Source: Reticulitermes lucifugus
Lineage: Eukaryota; Arthropoda; Insecta; Blattodea; Rhinotermitidae
Direction of reading: 5' to 3'
DNA: 64,000 nt
Assembly: GCA_026260175.1 (NCBI GenBank)
Contig: JAKCWW010000503.1
Coordinates: 1 to 64,000 of the forward strand
Shown: positions 38,140 through 50,876 of the stretch, piece after piece
Position numbering within the stretch: position 1 is the first letter of the stretch
How the letters are laid out: the number at the start of each line of letters is the position of its first letter
The notes under the pieces: generated by a model
What the model saw: the letters and a program-made list of their open reading frames with translations, nothing else
Told to the model about the DNA's origin: nothing
The model's database searches: none
Program-made: the position numbers and the translations under genes

Positions 38140-38268
38140 GACAGGGAAAAACTTGTGCCAGAGCCATTTTGTCCACCAAAAATTCCATATGGACTGGCTT
38201 GGGAAAGAACCGGGATCTGCACGGTGACAGGCCGGCGAATGAAAAACAGCCTGGGATACGGCACGGAG
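38140..38268 (-). repeat. SINE family B copy
   Basis: Matches the copies at 5447 and 52891 in order. On the plus strand these are CAGGGAAAAACTTGTGCCAG, TTTTGTCCACCA, TCCATATGGACTGGCTTGGG and AAAGAACCGGGATCTGCACG, then a degraded head ending near TACGGCACGG. Confidence 0.7.
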
Positions 38269-39124
38269 TTTTTGACGACTAAAAGTTCAATGTACATTGT
38301 ACACATTGAAATTCTGTTCGTACCTCACAGAAAAGAATGTGCGTTCTTTAGAAAGGCCTATTTGTCAATGCCGTAAAAGAAACTGTCGCTGTTAATTGTA
38401 GGAAACACACGGAACACAAACACAATGCGTGTCTAAAATACAGATTTTTCTAGTGTTATACCTAGCGGCACATATAGCAAACACTAGACTTTGCACGGTA
38501 AACTACAGTAGTTCTTCAATTCTAAGAAGCATTTTCTTATAGTTTAAAATTTCTGAAATTCGGGTGCGTCTTACATTTATCTGATGGCGTCCAGGAACTT
38601 AAGTGGAAAATTATATTGTCCTGTGACTATAATGCAACGAAAATCTTCACGTTCTTAGCACCAGTCACGTGACAGTAAACACAAAGAGGGCAACAAAAGC
38701 GATTCCAAAAGTATATCTGTATATTTCAGTTTTTAAAAATATCGTTGTACGTGGTAGTAGGTAAAGCATATGGTGGACCTTGGAGGCTGAAAATATGGGG
38801 TAGTTTCAACAGTACTAATATTCGGGGATGAAAAGACAGCGTTCATTGTTACACCTGTGATCACTGTTGCATCCTAAAATCTTTCTTACAGTCAACATTC
38901 GGAAGTGCATTTTGGGTGGGTATATTGGACATTGTGGGCACTGTTGAATCATTCAAGAATGATGACACAGAAGATGATACCTTATGGGAAAATTCTGATC
39001 TTGGCTCCCCTGATTTAAGAAGCTACTTAGAATATTTAGTTTCGGAGCAGATAAATTTGTTAAACGTTGTACAATCCGTACAATAAGACTATATTTCTCA
39101 TTTATAAAACCAACATATGCACAT

Positions 39125-39127
<3 letters not shown>
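38269..39127. other. No gene recognised
   Basis: Spacer of about 860 bp without recognisable repeats or coding signal. Confidence 0.5.

Positions 39128-39168
<41 letters not shown>
39128..39168. repeat. (TA)n microsatellite
   Basis: Uninterrupted TA dinucleotides over about 41 bp. Confidence 0.95.
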
Positions 39169-39169
<1 letters not shown>

Positions 39170-39379
39170 CAGTACATTTGTATCATGTCTTTTTTTTAAT
39201 GCATAGGAAATTTGGGTTTGAATTGCGACGAATCCTGCTGTAATACGAGTAAACTATTCAATTCCTGACAACCGATTACTAAATGAAGGACGCGTTTTGC
39301 AGTCGGTGGCGTCTTGTAACTGAAATGAGGAAATACGGCATAAAAATTAATAGGAATAACAGTTTTCAGTCTAGCAGGA

Positions 39380-39440
39380 CTATTTTCTTTATTAACACGG
39401 CTACACATGTTTCGGCTTAAAAAATCATTTTACTTTGCAC
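39380..39440 (-). other. Degenerate hammerhead-like half-module
   Basis: The minus strand reads AAGCCGAAACATGTGTAGCC across 39423-39404, preceded by AATGATTTTTT. This fits GAAAC, loop, GTA with a decayed left core and stem II. It may mark the end of an otherwise unrecognised repeat. Confidence 0.35.
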
Positions 39441-40369
39441 GTTAGTTTAAAAAGGTAGTATATAAATTGTATAGTTAAGTAGAGTATCGGATAAAACCAA
39501 GTATGAATGAGATCATCTTTTAATGTACTATGTAAAATATTATTCACTAAATGGCTTGAGGTAGCTGTATCACATGATTCAATATTTAAAATTAATTAAA
39601 CCAAAGTTTTATACACAGATCGTGCGGATTCTTGCCAACATGACTTATTCGCCGAGCTCCCCCTCCCCCGTAGAAATAAATTATATTGTAGTGCTGCATT
39701 GAAACTTTCCACATGCGATAAACGTTTGAAGATTTGAAGATCTCATTCTTCAATACATATACATACATATTTTGCAGTAATTAAGACCACCATTTATGTT
39801 ATATATTTACAAAAATCGGCAACTCGAATGTTCCTCTGAAATTAACGTCCTTTACTTACATATTTCCTTGTACATGTTTCTTGTTCTAGTTACAATCAAA
39901 TTACGATCTGCGCCGCGTGAACCATGTAACGCTTTAAAGTGTATTGGTTAATGCAGCTACATTCAGAACTAAGAATCTGCATTTTATCCACAGAATGTAC
40001 TTATGTGTTCCTTGTGCTTCTGTAAAATGCCTAATATTACGCTCTACAGCATTCACCAAGTGATGTTTCTAACAGGAGCACACTCTTTTCTCTGAGACAT
40101 ATCAAATGAATCCTTACATAGTCTACTTACAGTACAGCACACACTCATTTTATTCTTCAGAAAGTTAATGAAAGTGTAAAATTAAAATTAGATGAATATA
40201 AAGTTTAAAATCCCGGTAACAAAAAAAAAAGGATCTTTACAAAATCGACTAAATACAGTTCAAAACAATTTATATTCACATCCTATAATTAAAATCTCTA
40301 TATTAAAATAGACCGAACTTTTATATGGGCGTAAACTTAATATCTCACCGTATGTTTAGTGTACGGACT
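39441..40369. other. No gene recognised
   Basis: AT-rich spacer with no identified repeats. Confidence 0.5.
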
Positions 40370-40825
40370 GATAGAGTCTTATAAGCCTGTGCTGAGAATA
40401 TATAGATCCAAAAGAAAACCTACAACAGAAGAATGCAAGAAACTAAATAACGAGAAGTTATCCAATTTTTATTCGTCAAGAAGTAGGCCTATAGGGCGAT
40501 AAAATCAAGGGGAATGAGACTGGAGGGGTGATATAGTGCATATGGATAGAATAAAAAATTAATTAACATTTTCAGTCATAAAATAAGAAAGAAATAGTCC
40601 ACTTGTAAGACGAAGACTTAGATGGAAGAACACTATATGAACGAATCTTAACACACTAGTGTATAAGGATATGGCCTGGATTTATATGGGACAGGACAGG
40701 GTCAAGCAGCACGTCAATGTGAACGCGGTATTAAAATTTTCCGATTTTGAAAGGCGGAAATGTTCTTAATCTGCTGAGCGACTATTACCTTCTCAAAACT
40801 TTTTTTTCCGCGGAGCTGTAATATG
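40370..40825 (+). mobile_element. RTE-type LINE, degraded
   Basis: Pieces in order are GAATGCAAGAAACTAAATAA, ATTTTTATTCGTCAAGAAGT, GGCGATAAAATCAAGGGGAA, GACGAAGACTTAGATGGAAG, GCGGTATTAAAATTTTCCG and GAGCGACTATTACCTTCTCA. Many interruptions show long decay. Confidence 0.6.
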
Positions 40826-41459
40826 TAAGGCACAAAGTATAGAAAGAAATCACGAAGGTAATAAACCGGAATTTCCCCACACCAATGATCGATGCATGTA
40901 AACATCACAGTTATATAATGCTATCAGACCTTACGATCTAAGGTACATCTTATTCCACTGCTGAGAAGCCTCGCAGGTAATGCCTGACAGCCTCAAATGC
41001 TGCAGAGAGGTGACGGCTGCTGTTCCCTTCCTTATTTCACTGCCACACGAAACCGGGACCATGAAGGAGGTCGTATAGCTGCTTGGAGCTCTGCTATAGG
41101 CGTTCCACAACCACTCAACGTAAGAGCAGTATTGCCCATTCGGCAGCAGTAACATTGGCTATTCAGAATACATTGCGATGGAGAGAGACAGATGGAATAC
41201 TGGATGTGTGCGACAGAGAGAAGTAGAGACATTACGTTTCGTCCTTCAGCACTCCGGAAACCTTGAACGGGAACCACATCATAACCATACAATCAGCTAC
41301 CGTTCGGATAAGGTACCAAAAGTGAAAGAAATTGTGTTGAAAATTCAACTGACCTTTTTCCGATTCGGTAACAGGTATTCCACGCGACAGTATCTCTTAA
41401 TGGGAAGAATATATGACGTCATGACTGTTTCCATGATTTCCTTTAAAAGTTGAAATGCA
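40826..41459. other. No gene recognised
   Basis: Overlapping open frames on both strands at 41032-41453 have no recognised domain. Confidence 0.45.
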
Positions 41460-41738
41460 GGTAAGTTTGCCCCTGTACAAGATGTGAAAGCATATGAGGG
41501 AGTGGAGGTGTAGCTCCATTCATTCTCAATCTCGGCCCTAGATGTAGGGGAGTGGTCAACTTTACACCCCGTCCGCTTTACACCCGGTTCTCATTGGAGA
41601 GGAGGCTGGATGGGCCTCAAGAGCCGTTCTGGAGGCGTTGGACTAGATAAATACTTTTAGCTCCTGCTGGGAATTGAATCACGATTCGCCGGTCATACAA
41701 CTGTAGTCTAGTCACTATACTGATTATGCAATTCGGCT
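41460..41738 (-). repeat. tRNA-derived SINE, family F
   Basis: On the minus strand the head near 41735-41660 has box A-like CAGTATAGTGACTAGACTAC and box B-like GATTCAATTCCC. The body ends at a GGTAA-type tail at 41460. The segment GAGGGAGTGGAGGTGTAGCT (plus strand) is the diagnostic piece, shared with 42390 and 62030. Confidence 0.8.
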
Positions 41739-41948
41739 CCAGTGATTTATTTTATAACTCAAAAATGTTATAGCAGTACAAAAGTAATCTTAGTCTCTCC
41801 AGGCAAACGCAGGATAGTACGTCTGCTTGGCGGCAAAGCCTTCCTTCCAGTCCTCACAATTCGTCATTTACCAATCATTCCACCACGCACAAGATAGTGC
41901 GCAATAGTGACGTCACAAAATGAATCACAAGAATCTATTAACTACGAG

Positions 41949-42088
41949 ATTGCCTGGGCGACTAAATTTTATACGGTGGCGCCTAATATGTGTGTGGATC
42001 CTCTGTATAAAACTTGCTTCATGTCACCCATCTGGCGCCTAGAATTATGAGGTGCCTGGAGGATTTTTGGAAAATTTGTGCACCCCTG
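41949..42088 (-). mobile_element. hAT-like non-autonomous element, family H2
   Basis: The minus-strand end CAGGGGTGCACAAATTTTCC is a good hAT-type terminus. The body aligns with 29032-29170 through AGGCGCCAGATGGGTGACAT and TTAGGCGCCACCGTATAAAA. The far end is not clearly bounded. An open frame of 151 codons crosses this element and the adjacent SINE and is not a gene. Confidence 0.7.
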
Positions 42089-42189
42089 ACTTACCATCCT
42101 ATCATGTTTCATGGGGTGTATGCCCCAGTTCCTCTCTGAATTACCATTAAAATTTGACTTTATGATGCCTATGCAAGACGTATCAACAA

Positions 42190-42480
42190 AATAGGAGTTA
42201 TAAGGTAAAGGTAAAATTGTCTCTCTGATGTGTGTAACGATTTGAAGGTGATGAATGTGAGTAATTGGACAGAACTGGCGCTGAACAGGAAGGCTTTGAA
42301 TGGCCTGTTTCAGAAAGCCAAAACCCACAAAGATTGTCAAGCTAATGCAAAAAAGAATAAAATTGTCTCTGTGCTCAAAACAGTAAGCTGTAAAGATGTG
42401 TGAGGGAGTGGAAGTACAATCCACGCGTTCTTACCCTCGACACTAGGTGAAAGTGCGTTGTCAGCTTCACGCCCTGTTCG
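42190..42480 (-). repeat. SINE family F, diverged or interrupted copy
   Basis: The plus strand starts with GGTAAAGGTAAAATTGTCTC (the tail). It carries unrelated sequence to about 42380, then GTGAGGGAGTGGAAGTACAA and TTCACGCCCTGTTCGCCTTA in family F order. The short direct repeat AAAATTGTCTCT at both sides of the interruption suggests an insertion or duplication. Confidence 0.6.
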
Positions 42481-44378
42481 CCTTATGCCGCGTGAAGGTG
42501 ACGTAAATACCCACAGGTACCCACGGGATAGCAGTTTGCAAATTCCTTCGTGTTTTGCACGCTCGTATGTCTGCATGTTCACACGTCCGTACACAATATT
42601 CCTTCGTTCTGCAGTGACGGACTGTACGAAAATAGACATTGCTGCCGTGCTGTCATGGTCAAAACTCCGAGGTAAACAGAAACACTGATCGGTTTAAAGC
42701 CAAGAATGTTTCACGTATAAGGGAATGGAAGGCAGGGCACACCAAATTGTAAATTGAATATCAACATATACTGCAGTCAAATACTCGTACATCGTCACAC
42801 CACATAGCTATTCTGCTGAATGTTTCAGCACGGCTGTAACATCCTCAGCGAGAGTGAGAAGTCACTTGGTAAAATCCATTAACTTGTAAAACATTACTGA
42901 TAACAAAATGTTCAGGATTAATTGAAACATTGCAGTGGAATGAAAGATGTGGACCTATAAAATGTCGATGTAAATATTATCATCAGAGATTTGTATTTTC
43001 TACAGGGTACAATAGATATACTGGATATACATTGATCTATATGCTTTAATATTTTAATTAATCCTGAAAGCTTAATATTTATACTATCTTTAAGTTAATG
43101 ATGTGCAGTAAGTGGCTGCAGACCGTACGGCCGTATGGAAACAAGTAGCGACACGACATAGGTGCATATAGGATACTGATGTGTTTGACCGAAATGTATA
43201 CCGATACGCATAGATGCAACATAATAAATCATTTAGCTGCAGCATTACGTCTAGTTATTATAAATATTAGTGCCCTCTTTCTCACGGTCGTCCTTAAATA
43301 TAAGTAAAAATTAGCATGGTAAGTAGTATTAAAATTAATGACCGCATTTTTTCCTAACGAGTTTGAAATTCCTATTAATCAGAATCAAGTATCATTCTTT
43401 CTCTCAAATTAAATATTCACATATTTTTATTCACAGCGTGCAAATAAACCTGTGTACTTTTGTGTCGTTTTAACACTATAGAGGTTAACAGAAATCTTGC
43501 AAAGGACTGTACCAAGTTTGGATAGGTCCTTAGTGAACTTGTTCCACTGGGAAAATAATCAACACTGGATAAATCTCAGAGTTCCTTGCCGATAATAGAA
43601 GGCAGTGACGATTTGAGTCGAGAGTGTAGAGCGGATAACAAACAAAAGACGAAAACGTAGCAGCGTCTCCCCCTTCTCTGTCCTACTGCTGTGTAAAGAT
43701 ACTTGAAGAATGAAGTGAAGTAGGTGCTGTTTGGCCTTTATACACTTCAACATCAATATTGAAAATGATTAGTACGTTTTCTGGGAGTAGATCAAAAACG
43801 CTTTAAAACACATGACACTGATAGGTATTAAATGAGGAGGTACTTAAAGGCACCTAAATAGCTTAAAAATGCTCCTTTAAGTTTTGCGGCCTAGTTAATT
43901 ACAGTGTGCTTAGTGATAATGGTAATTCTGATGTGGCACGTAGATTACAATACAAAGAAAGTACACCTACATACAAGGAAAATGAACATGTTTCTGTGCC
44001 TCGAGAGGGATTTGATACCACGATTGCAATGTTCCAGCTATAGTTGATAAGAGTATGCCTCAAACAGCGCGGCTATTATGGCCGGATATCATCCTTCTCA
44101 AACCTAAAAATTTTCCGTAATAATTATTATTATCTTACGTCGTATACGTACCTTGTGCCCCATTTCTTGAAGAAAAGTAGCAGGTACACTCCCGAGTCCC
44201 GTCACAGAGTGAAGGATTTTCTTCCACCAGTATCTCTATTCTCACAATTCCTTTCTCCTACTAGTTTCCCATGTGTCTTTTTAAAGGCACAATCAATTTC
44301 TAAGATTATATAGCGTCGGAACAGAAGCATAAATGAAAATGGCTCATTGGTTTAATCATACTGACAAAGAAAAACCAA
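42481..44378. other. No gene recognised
   Basis: AT-rich. Short frames only. No repeats identified. Confidence 0.5.
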
Positions 44379-44450
44379 GGTACTCGGATAAACAACTGTC
44401 CCAGGGCCACTTTGCCCACAATAAATCCCATGTGGATTTGTCTGAGATGT
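44379..44450 (-). repeat. SINE family B fragment
   Basis: The plus strand reads GGTACTCGGATAAACAACTG, TCCCAGGGCCACTTTGCCCA and AATCCCATGTGG, parallel to 5447-5495 and 52891-52945. Confidence 0.6.
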
Positions 44451-45150
44451 TTTTCTATCAGCAAATCTTGTTCTCTTTAGGACACGTGTCTCTTTTACTG
44501 TTTGATTTTAATTCTGTGTTTGTTCATTTGTTTTTGTATTTCTGTTTCAGCAGTACATGTTCATATTTTGTCTTACTGCTGTTAGTCACTTTATAAGTTA
44601 ACGTAAATGAAGCGAGTCACTTCAGTGTTATGTTCTGAACTGCAACAGAATTCATAACTTCATAATTTAATGAAAGGCTTTAAATTTGTTTTGTTTTTTA
44701 AGCATAAGGTAAGATCTACTTCGATGCCAGTCACAGAAGACAATCAGGACAGGATCAAGAGATGTTATATTTTATTAATTACGATCACAGATCACAATAT
44801 GAGATAGAAATAACCATAATAATAATATTAATAATCAATAACTTCATGGAATAAACCATTTAGCCCATTCCGAATCCAGGATAAAACTGGACCTTCCAGC
44901 ACTTTTCGGTCTTCCTAGGAATAACCATAAGACAAGATTTAAATGTTTTAAATGTCCAATGAACATGAACGTTTCGAAATTGGCAGAATTTTTCTTTTAC
45001 AAAATGTAATTGGTGTAAGAATACAGTTCCGCTTTCATGATGTACGTTAGATATTTATAAAGGATCAAATTTGGTCAATTGTGTAAAACCACTCTAGTCA
45101 TTATGGACTAATGAGCCCTCATTTTAACATACAGACACACACACAGTACT
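44451..45150. other. No gene recognised
   Basis: AT-rich spacer, T-rich near 44500-44580. Confidence 0.5.
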
Positions 45151-45470
45151 CAGTGGTTCCAAAACTGTAGGTCGCGGATAATCTGGGAGCTGAGGAGAAT
45201 TATATCAATATAGGTTACAACAATTTCTATGGACTGACTAAATAATAGGCCAATGTCTCGTAAACAAACTAATAACTTTATAATATTTATATGTGATGTG
45301 AAGAAAAAATATGAATCTATCTACCGCAGTTTTCGATTCCTGTTTTTCATTAGGTACTCTGTCAATTTTCGGAGCCTAAAATTAGACCCACGAAGATTAG
45401 CAAGTGGGGATCGGTGATTTTTTTTAAGTTAAAAGTGAGTCATCATGTTCGAAAGTCTTGGGAACCACTG
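45151..45470. mobile_element. hAT-type MITE, 320 bp
   Basis: The left end CAGTGGTTCCAAAACTGTAG and the reverse complement of the right end, CAGTGGTTCCCAAGACTTTC, form a terminal inverted repeat typical of hAT elements. The body is AT-rich and encodes nothing. The 8 bp flanks (ACAGTACT and ATCTACAT) do not match, so target-site duplication is not confirmed. Confidence 0.75.
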
Positions 45471-47475
45471 ATCTACATTTTAATATGTGGTACATGGGGA
45501 GAGGTTGTAATGAATCCGCATTTGGCATATGTCAGTTTTCTCACAACTACGCAACAATACGAAGAAAACTCCGTAACATCTGCGCGCGCACACAAACACA
45601 AAATATTTTACGGTACACTGAGCGATATGTCGAAACACATTCTGCCAATCACAGTGACCACATGAGCACGTTGCATTTTAAAACTCGAATATGGAGAACA
45701 AGGGTTTAAATCACATGAAGGCATTAATATATCCTCGAATTTCTGAATTGTCTTGCCCCGCCTATGCGCCATGCGATGGGCGGAATCTTTCCAAAGACTC
45801 CTAGTGAATGTCAAGCTCTGTGCCTTTTCGCGCTTACTTTTGAACCGTTACAGACTAATGGGCCTTAATAAAAGAAAATAAACTACATTACTTAAACATT
45901 TGCCTGAACTGAGCGTGTGGTCTTTTTTGAGTAATCATATCCAGTTTATGGAGGTTTTTGTTATGGAAATAAAATTATCATCACAATTATCATAAAATCG
46001 CGTACGATTCACCAGAATATCGATTTTCAGATCCTAATCATTTACTGACGGTTTTGTTATTACACTCTGAACAAAATTTTTGTCTATAAATTCAAATTTT
46101 GAAGTTAGTTACTCTAAACTCGTAATTGCATCAGTAGGTTACCAGTTGTTGAATGAAGCCAAGAAATAGTGATTTCATTGTAACACAGACTTGCAGATAA
46201 AACAAAATTATGTAATTATTTTGTTTACTTTCAATGTGATTATAACTTGCTATAGTTTTCATAAAGAGTCCGAGAGATATGAAATGGTGCAGGAGATGGA
46301 GAGAGATGGTATATAGGATTCAGAGGACCACACTTTATGTTCAGATAATTGCTCACGATCCGTGACAAAAGCAATTCAGAGTATGTACGGATGGACTACC
46401 ATAGATAAACCAACCAACCAGCACACTATGTTAGAGGAAGACAGAGCCACATAACCCTACAGGCATAGCTATTAAAATGGCGGACATATATTGGTGGAGC
46501 CAAGCATTATAACACACTGCAGCAAAGCTATAGTCGATGCAAAAGCATCCAGGGCAATTCCACCCTACCAACAATTCCCCTTCCCCCCAACTTACCCATT
46601 ATCACCTGAGTTATTGCAATAGTGCCGACAGCATTATTCCTGAACTCTCCCACCCTCATTTCCTACCCCCCCCCTGGCAATACCCCCACTTTCATCTACC
46701 GAAATGCTTTTATCCCAGCCTGAACTTTATCTATTGTGATTAAATGTGTAGGTACTGGGATTACTGGTTGGCAGCAATGACGAGAGTCACAACGAGAGTG
46801 GGGGAAGGTAAAATGCACCGCGTTTAACTCAGTTTGGCTGAAAAAACCCCGACGTTTCGAGGCAAAGAATAATACAAATTTGGGTTCTAGCACTGAGTTG
46901 TCATTAGATATAACTTACAATAAAATTTCACTAAGTAGGATATTTGTATGCAGCCTTTATGTTCGATGTACTGTTAGCAGAACTCGAGTGCTTATTTAAT
47001 TACAATCAATAGAGTAAATGCTTTATTACTATTCTATTTCTTTCTTTGTCTTTACTACCATAAATATTTATATGTGTCAACTTATCATGTAAAATCTGTT
47101 TAACTTATTTGATTAGGAGGCCTTAAAACTGATACGTGTAGACAGCAACACGTACACGGCACGACCACTAAGTTCCTTGGCAAAGAGATAATCCAGTTAC
47201 ATTAACAACATTGGTGACAATAAAAAACGCCGGGGACAGTAAAATAACTACAGGAGAAAGGAGATAGCCTTGACAAAGTAGCTTCAACGTAATTTGACTA
47301 AAATCTGACCTCGATTTGTAACTCCTCTCACTTTTCGAGGATGGGGTATTCGATTACAAAGTGATTTACTTTAACATGTTTTGTACTTGCGTTCCTAAAA
47401 TGCGGAAGAAGTAAATATTTCCTACATAACACCAAACGCTCCTTTAGTTAATTTATGTTCGACAAACCTCATTAT
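45471..47475. other. No gene recognised
   Basis: A C-rich tract lies at 46660-46690. No conserved coding signal was seen. Confidence 0.5.
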
Positions 47476-47520
47476 TTAACCACTTAAAGCCCAGTGGTTG
47501 CTATATGCACCACCATTTCT
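47476..47520 (+). repeat. Terminus of a TTAA-bounded repeat (partial)
   Basis: TTAA followed by CCACTTAAAGCCCAGTGGTT and GCTATATGCACCACC; matches 9000-9041. The opposite end was not found. Confidence 0.45.
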
Positions 47521-49206
47521 ATCACAACTATTCATTTTGTCTGCATAGTATTTATGTGATGCTTGTGACTTGTAAGAAACAGCGACTGCGTTTACAGTCT
47601 ATAGTCGAATTTATTAAAGAAAATAGAATGTTCAGTTACTATTTTAATAATTTTCGGAATTAATAAATCAATTAAATAATGTAGATACGTACATACTTAT
47701 ATAGCTTTAATGATTTACATAAAAGTATGAACATTTTCTTATTATAAAAACAAATAGATGTGTTTTGTGTAAACAGTTACTGACAACGCCAGCAATTTTG
47801 ACAAGACTGCGGTGTCTCAGATCAATCATGAGTGCAGCATGAATATTACTGATGCGTTACGCATGTTGCTCTACAGCATTTTCTCTCAGGCCATATATGG
47901 ATGGCAGCGCCATCAACTTGTCTTGCTACTTGTGCACTGCCGCGCTCTGTGACGGCGATGTAGTGCACTTTCCTCATAAACTATGACGTAGCTGATAAAA
48001 GTGTGGACTGACATGGGTGTGCAGATTGCTTTAAAACATATCCCAGAACCATTAAGACCAACATATCGTCGGTCCACTTAGTAAGTGCAACATAAATCAC
48101 TTGTCACTGCAAAACGAATCATGCAGTGCTGTACTTACTGTGGATATAACGCAGGCTATAGGAACTACAGCACACAATAGGAGCAGCTCTTTTTAAATCC
48201 TTGTTTCATTTCATAGTTAAATGACTATGAATCACTTGATCAACCTCATATGCATAAATTAAAGCAGCTCTCCTCCTTCTAATTCAATAATATTCCCTTA
48301 AATTCCATGTTAAGCTCTAACTTCTTCGAATGTTTAAAACATATTCTTAATTATATGTACAGTATGCCGTGGGATAACAGTAAGGAATTTTGCATTTTGC
48401 CAAGCAGTCGATTTGTGTTTCCGATTGTTCTCAGAACAAAGAGTAACTCTTTACATAAACAGCATTATCTCATCATTCTTCATAACGGAGACGTAATTTG
48501 TTCTCATTGAGGTAGGAACTGAATTTATCTCTATACATTTTGGAGGGCAAGCAGGCGATCTTGGGAACCTTCAAATAAAAGAGTGTTCTTTCAAATGTCG
48601 AGGAGCATTGGACACAAGAATGCCGTCACACTGTTGTCAGTCTTCAAAGAGTTAATAGCGTGTGTCTCAGAATAGTAGAAAAGTATACCAATGAAGCGTT
48701 ACGAAATGTAATTATATCGATTAGATTCAATACATTCCACTTCATTACGCACAGAAAATCCTTCGCGTATTTTATACTATGTTGAACTAACATCCTGCCT
48801 CTGTGTGGTAGGCGACGCACAATGAGCAAACACACTTACGTTTCAAATTTCTTGAGAAAGGTACGCAAACCAAATTGTCCCAAAATTTCTACGTTTCGAA
48901 TACTTCCTATAATGAAAAGAGCGTGCTTATTAGTGTCTAACAGCAAAACGCTGTAGCAGCAATAAACAGTACAACAGGAATATGGTGACATAATTATCAA
49001 TCACGACCTTAATTTAGTACCCCTTAAAAAACGCCAAAATTAAAGCCTCAATAAATGCAGTAAATGAAAGAATAATGTGGCCCATTGTAAAAAAAAACAT
49101 GGGGCAGTGAACTGAATAAATAGCATGAACAGTAGGTTAACTGAAGAATTTTCAGTTGGACATATCTTTCTATTCATGGTTGACTCCGGACCACAAGTTA
49201 TGGCAT
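47521..49206. other. No gene recognised
   Basis: A locally GC-richer segment at about 47770-48010 stands out but contains no recognised frame. The rest is AT-rich. Confidence 0.5.
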
Positions 49207-49362
49207 TACCTATAAAAGGTAAAGCTATCCCTATACAGGCCTCTAGGGTTCCAGGAGGTTAAGGCTCCCGGATCTCCAGACAATCGGCACATGAAGGTGA
49301 CAAGGTTGTCAGCCCTATGTACCGGCCACCTTTACCCCCCACGAAATATTCGTGGTACTCAG
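49207..49362 (-). repeat. SINE family C, lacking its tRNA head
   Basis: Starts with AAAGGTAAAGCTATCCCTAT and follows the family C body to GGTACTCAGTAG. As at 30352, the minus-strand 5' end stops at the hairpin. The hairpin here is CCACGAA / TTCGTGG, a flipped base pair relative to the other copies. Confidence 0.8.
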
Positions 49363-49539
49363 TAGTAAGTAATATTAAGGACAGTAGTAAGAAACGACTT
49401 GCTTTAAACAAAGTCATGTAGCAAGAGCTGCAATATAATAGCACTGTAGAAGAATCGGAAATGTTGTCGTCCTCTTTGGTATCTAAAAGCAAGATTATAA
49501 AACACAGAAAGTATACCTTTGCGTGTATTTTAGATAGGT

Positions 49540-50025
49540 GTGAAATTTGGTCTCTCACATTAAGAGAAGAATAGAAACTGGGAGTGTACAAGAACAAGGT
49601 GCTGAAGAGAATACTTTGACCCAAGAGTGGTGTGGGGGAGAAGGACGGGGAAAACTGTCTAATGACGAGCTTCATCGTCTGTAGACTTCGCCAGATATTA
49701 GTAGGATTAACGAATCAAGGAGGACGGGTTAAAAGGGGCATGTGGCGTGCATGTGGGAAAAATACATGCATGCTGGAACTGGGTCAAAAAACTGGAGGAA
49801 AGAGACGGCCTTGAAGAACTAGGCGTCGATGGCAGGCTACTAAATGGATCTTAAAAAAAAGAGGATGGATGAGTGTACATTGGATTAGTCTGGGTCAGTA
49901 TAGGGAAAAATGGCGGGATCTCATGAACATGTAAAAAAACTTCGAGTTCAATAAAACCCCGGGAATTTCTTGAATAACTAAGACACTATCAGCTTCCAAA
50001 TAGGGACTTTCTCAATGGAGTTACA
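49540..50025 (+). mobile_element. RTE-type LINE, degraded 3' end
   Basis: GTGTGAAATTTGGTCTCTCA, AAGAATACTTTGACCCAAGA, GGATTAACGAATCAAGGAGG, TGGATTAGTCTGGGTCAGTA and ATAAAACCCCGGGAATTTCT are in RTE-tail order. Reading frames are broken. It ends near ATGGAGTTACAG without a clear tetranucleotide tail. Confidence 0.75.
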
Positions 50026-50437
50026 GTACATCAGGACACATTCACTCTTTGTCGATTTTATGAATCTTCGCATGGCGACGCCCACTAAACAAGGGGTATT
50101 GTGAGTAAACACATAACACTGCTAAGGACTATTGGACTAAAGTAAATTCTCGAAATAAGTATATGAAACTACTTGATACTGAAGTGACTTGTAACGTCGG
50201 AGGTAGAAATACGACATGAACTTCAAAGAACGTGTTGTTGCAGAAGCAATGTACTACCCTTTCTTTTGCATTCAATTTTTAATTAAAACGTCTGGAACTG
50301 TTTTCATACTACTGTTAACACAAAGTGTTTCAAAACTGTGAACAGACAATCATGAGTCTTCTTGTACTGCTTTGTAACACAGACGTTATTTGTCACATTA
50401 TCGCTCTTTACAAAACATGTTTCCCCTTCCTGTAAAG

Positions 50438-50464
50438 TTCTCTCTCTCTCTCTCTCTCTCTCTC
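50438..50464. repeat. (TC)n microsatellite
   Basis: Uninterrupted TC dinucleotides over about 26 bp. Confidence 0.95.
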
Positions 50465-50876
50465 ATATCACTGCCTATATTGGCAACCCACTTCTCTTTT
50501 TATGGCCCACTACAGAACTTATTATGAACACGCTTTTACACCGTATACTCGTATATGACCTTGCGTTAACACGTGAATACTCACGCACAAGATACATAAA
50601 ATAAATCCCCTTTCTCTTTCTTAAGAATCCTAGACTTTTGACATGTATATTTTATAACACCTTGTCCTTGTATTTTACTAATATAAATGGAAACTTACTG
50701 ACCTATGGTAGGAAAAGCGTAGGGGCACTGCATTTGGCCTTTACTCGATAAGTATCCGTTTCCAATCTCGGCATAGCAACTTCATACGCTCTTAGAGAAG
50801 TGTAGAGGGTCTCACCATAACTTTTAAAAGGATTTAGGTATAGGCCTGTAATAGACAAAACCACCCGAATTATCGT

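Noticed and set aside
41969-42424. 151-codon minus-strand open frame
   Set aside because: It runs through a hAT-like element and part of a family F SINE, with no conserved protein pattern, so it is a chance frame across repeats.
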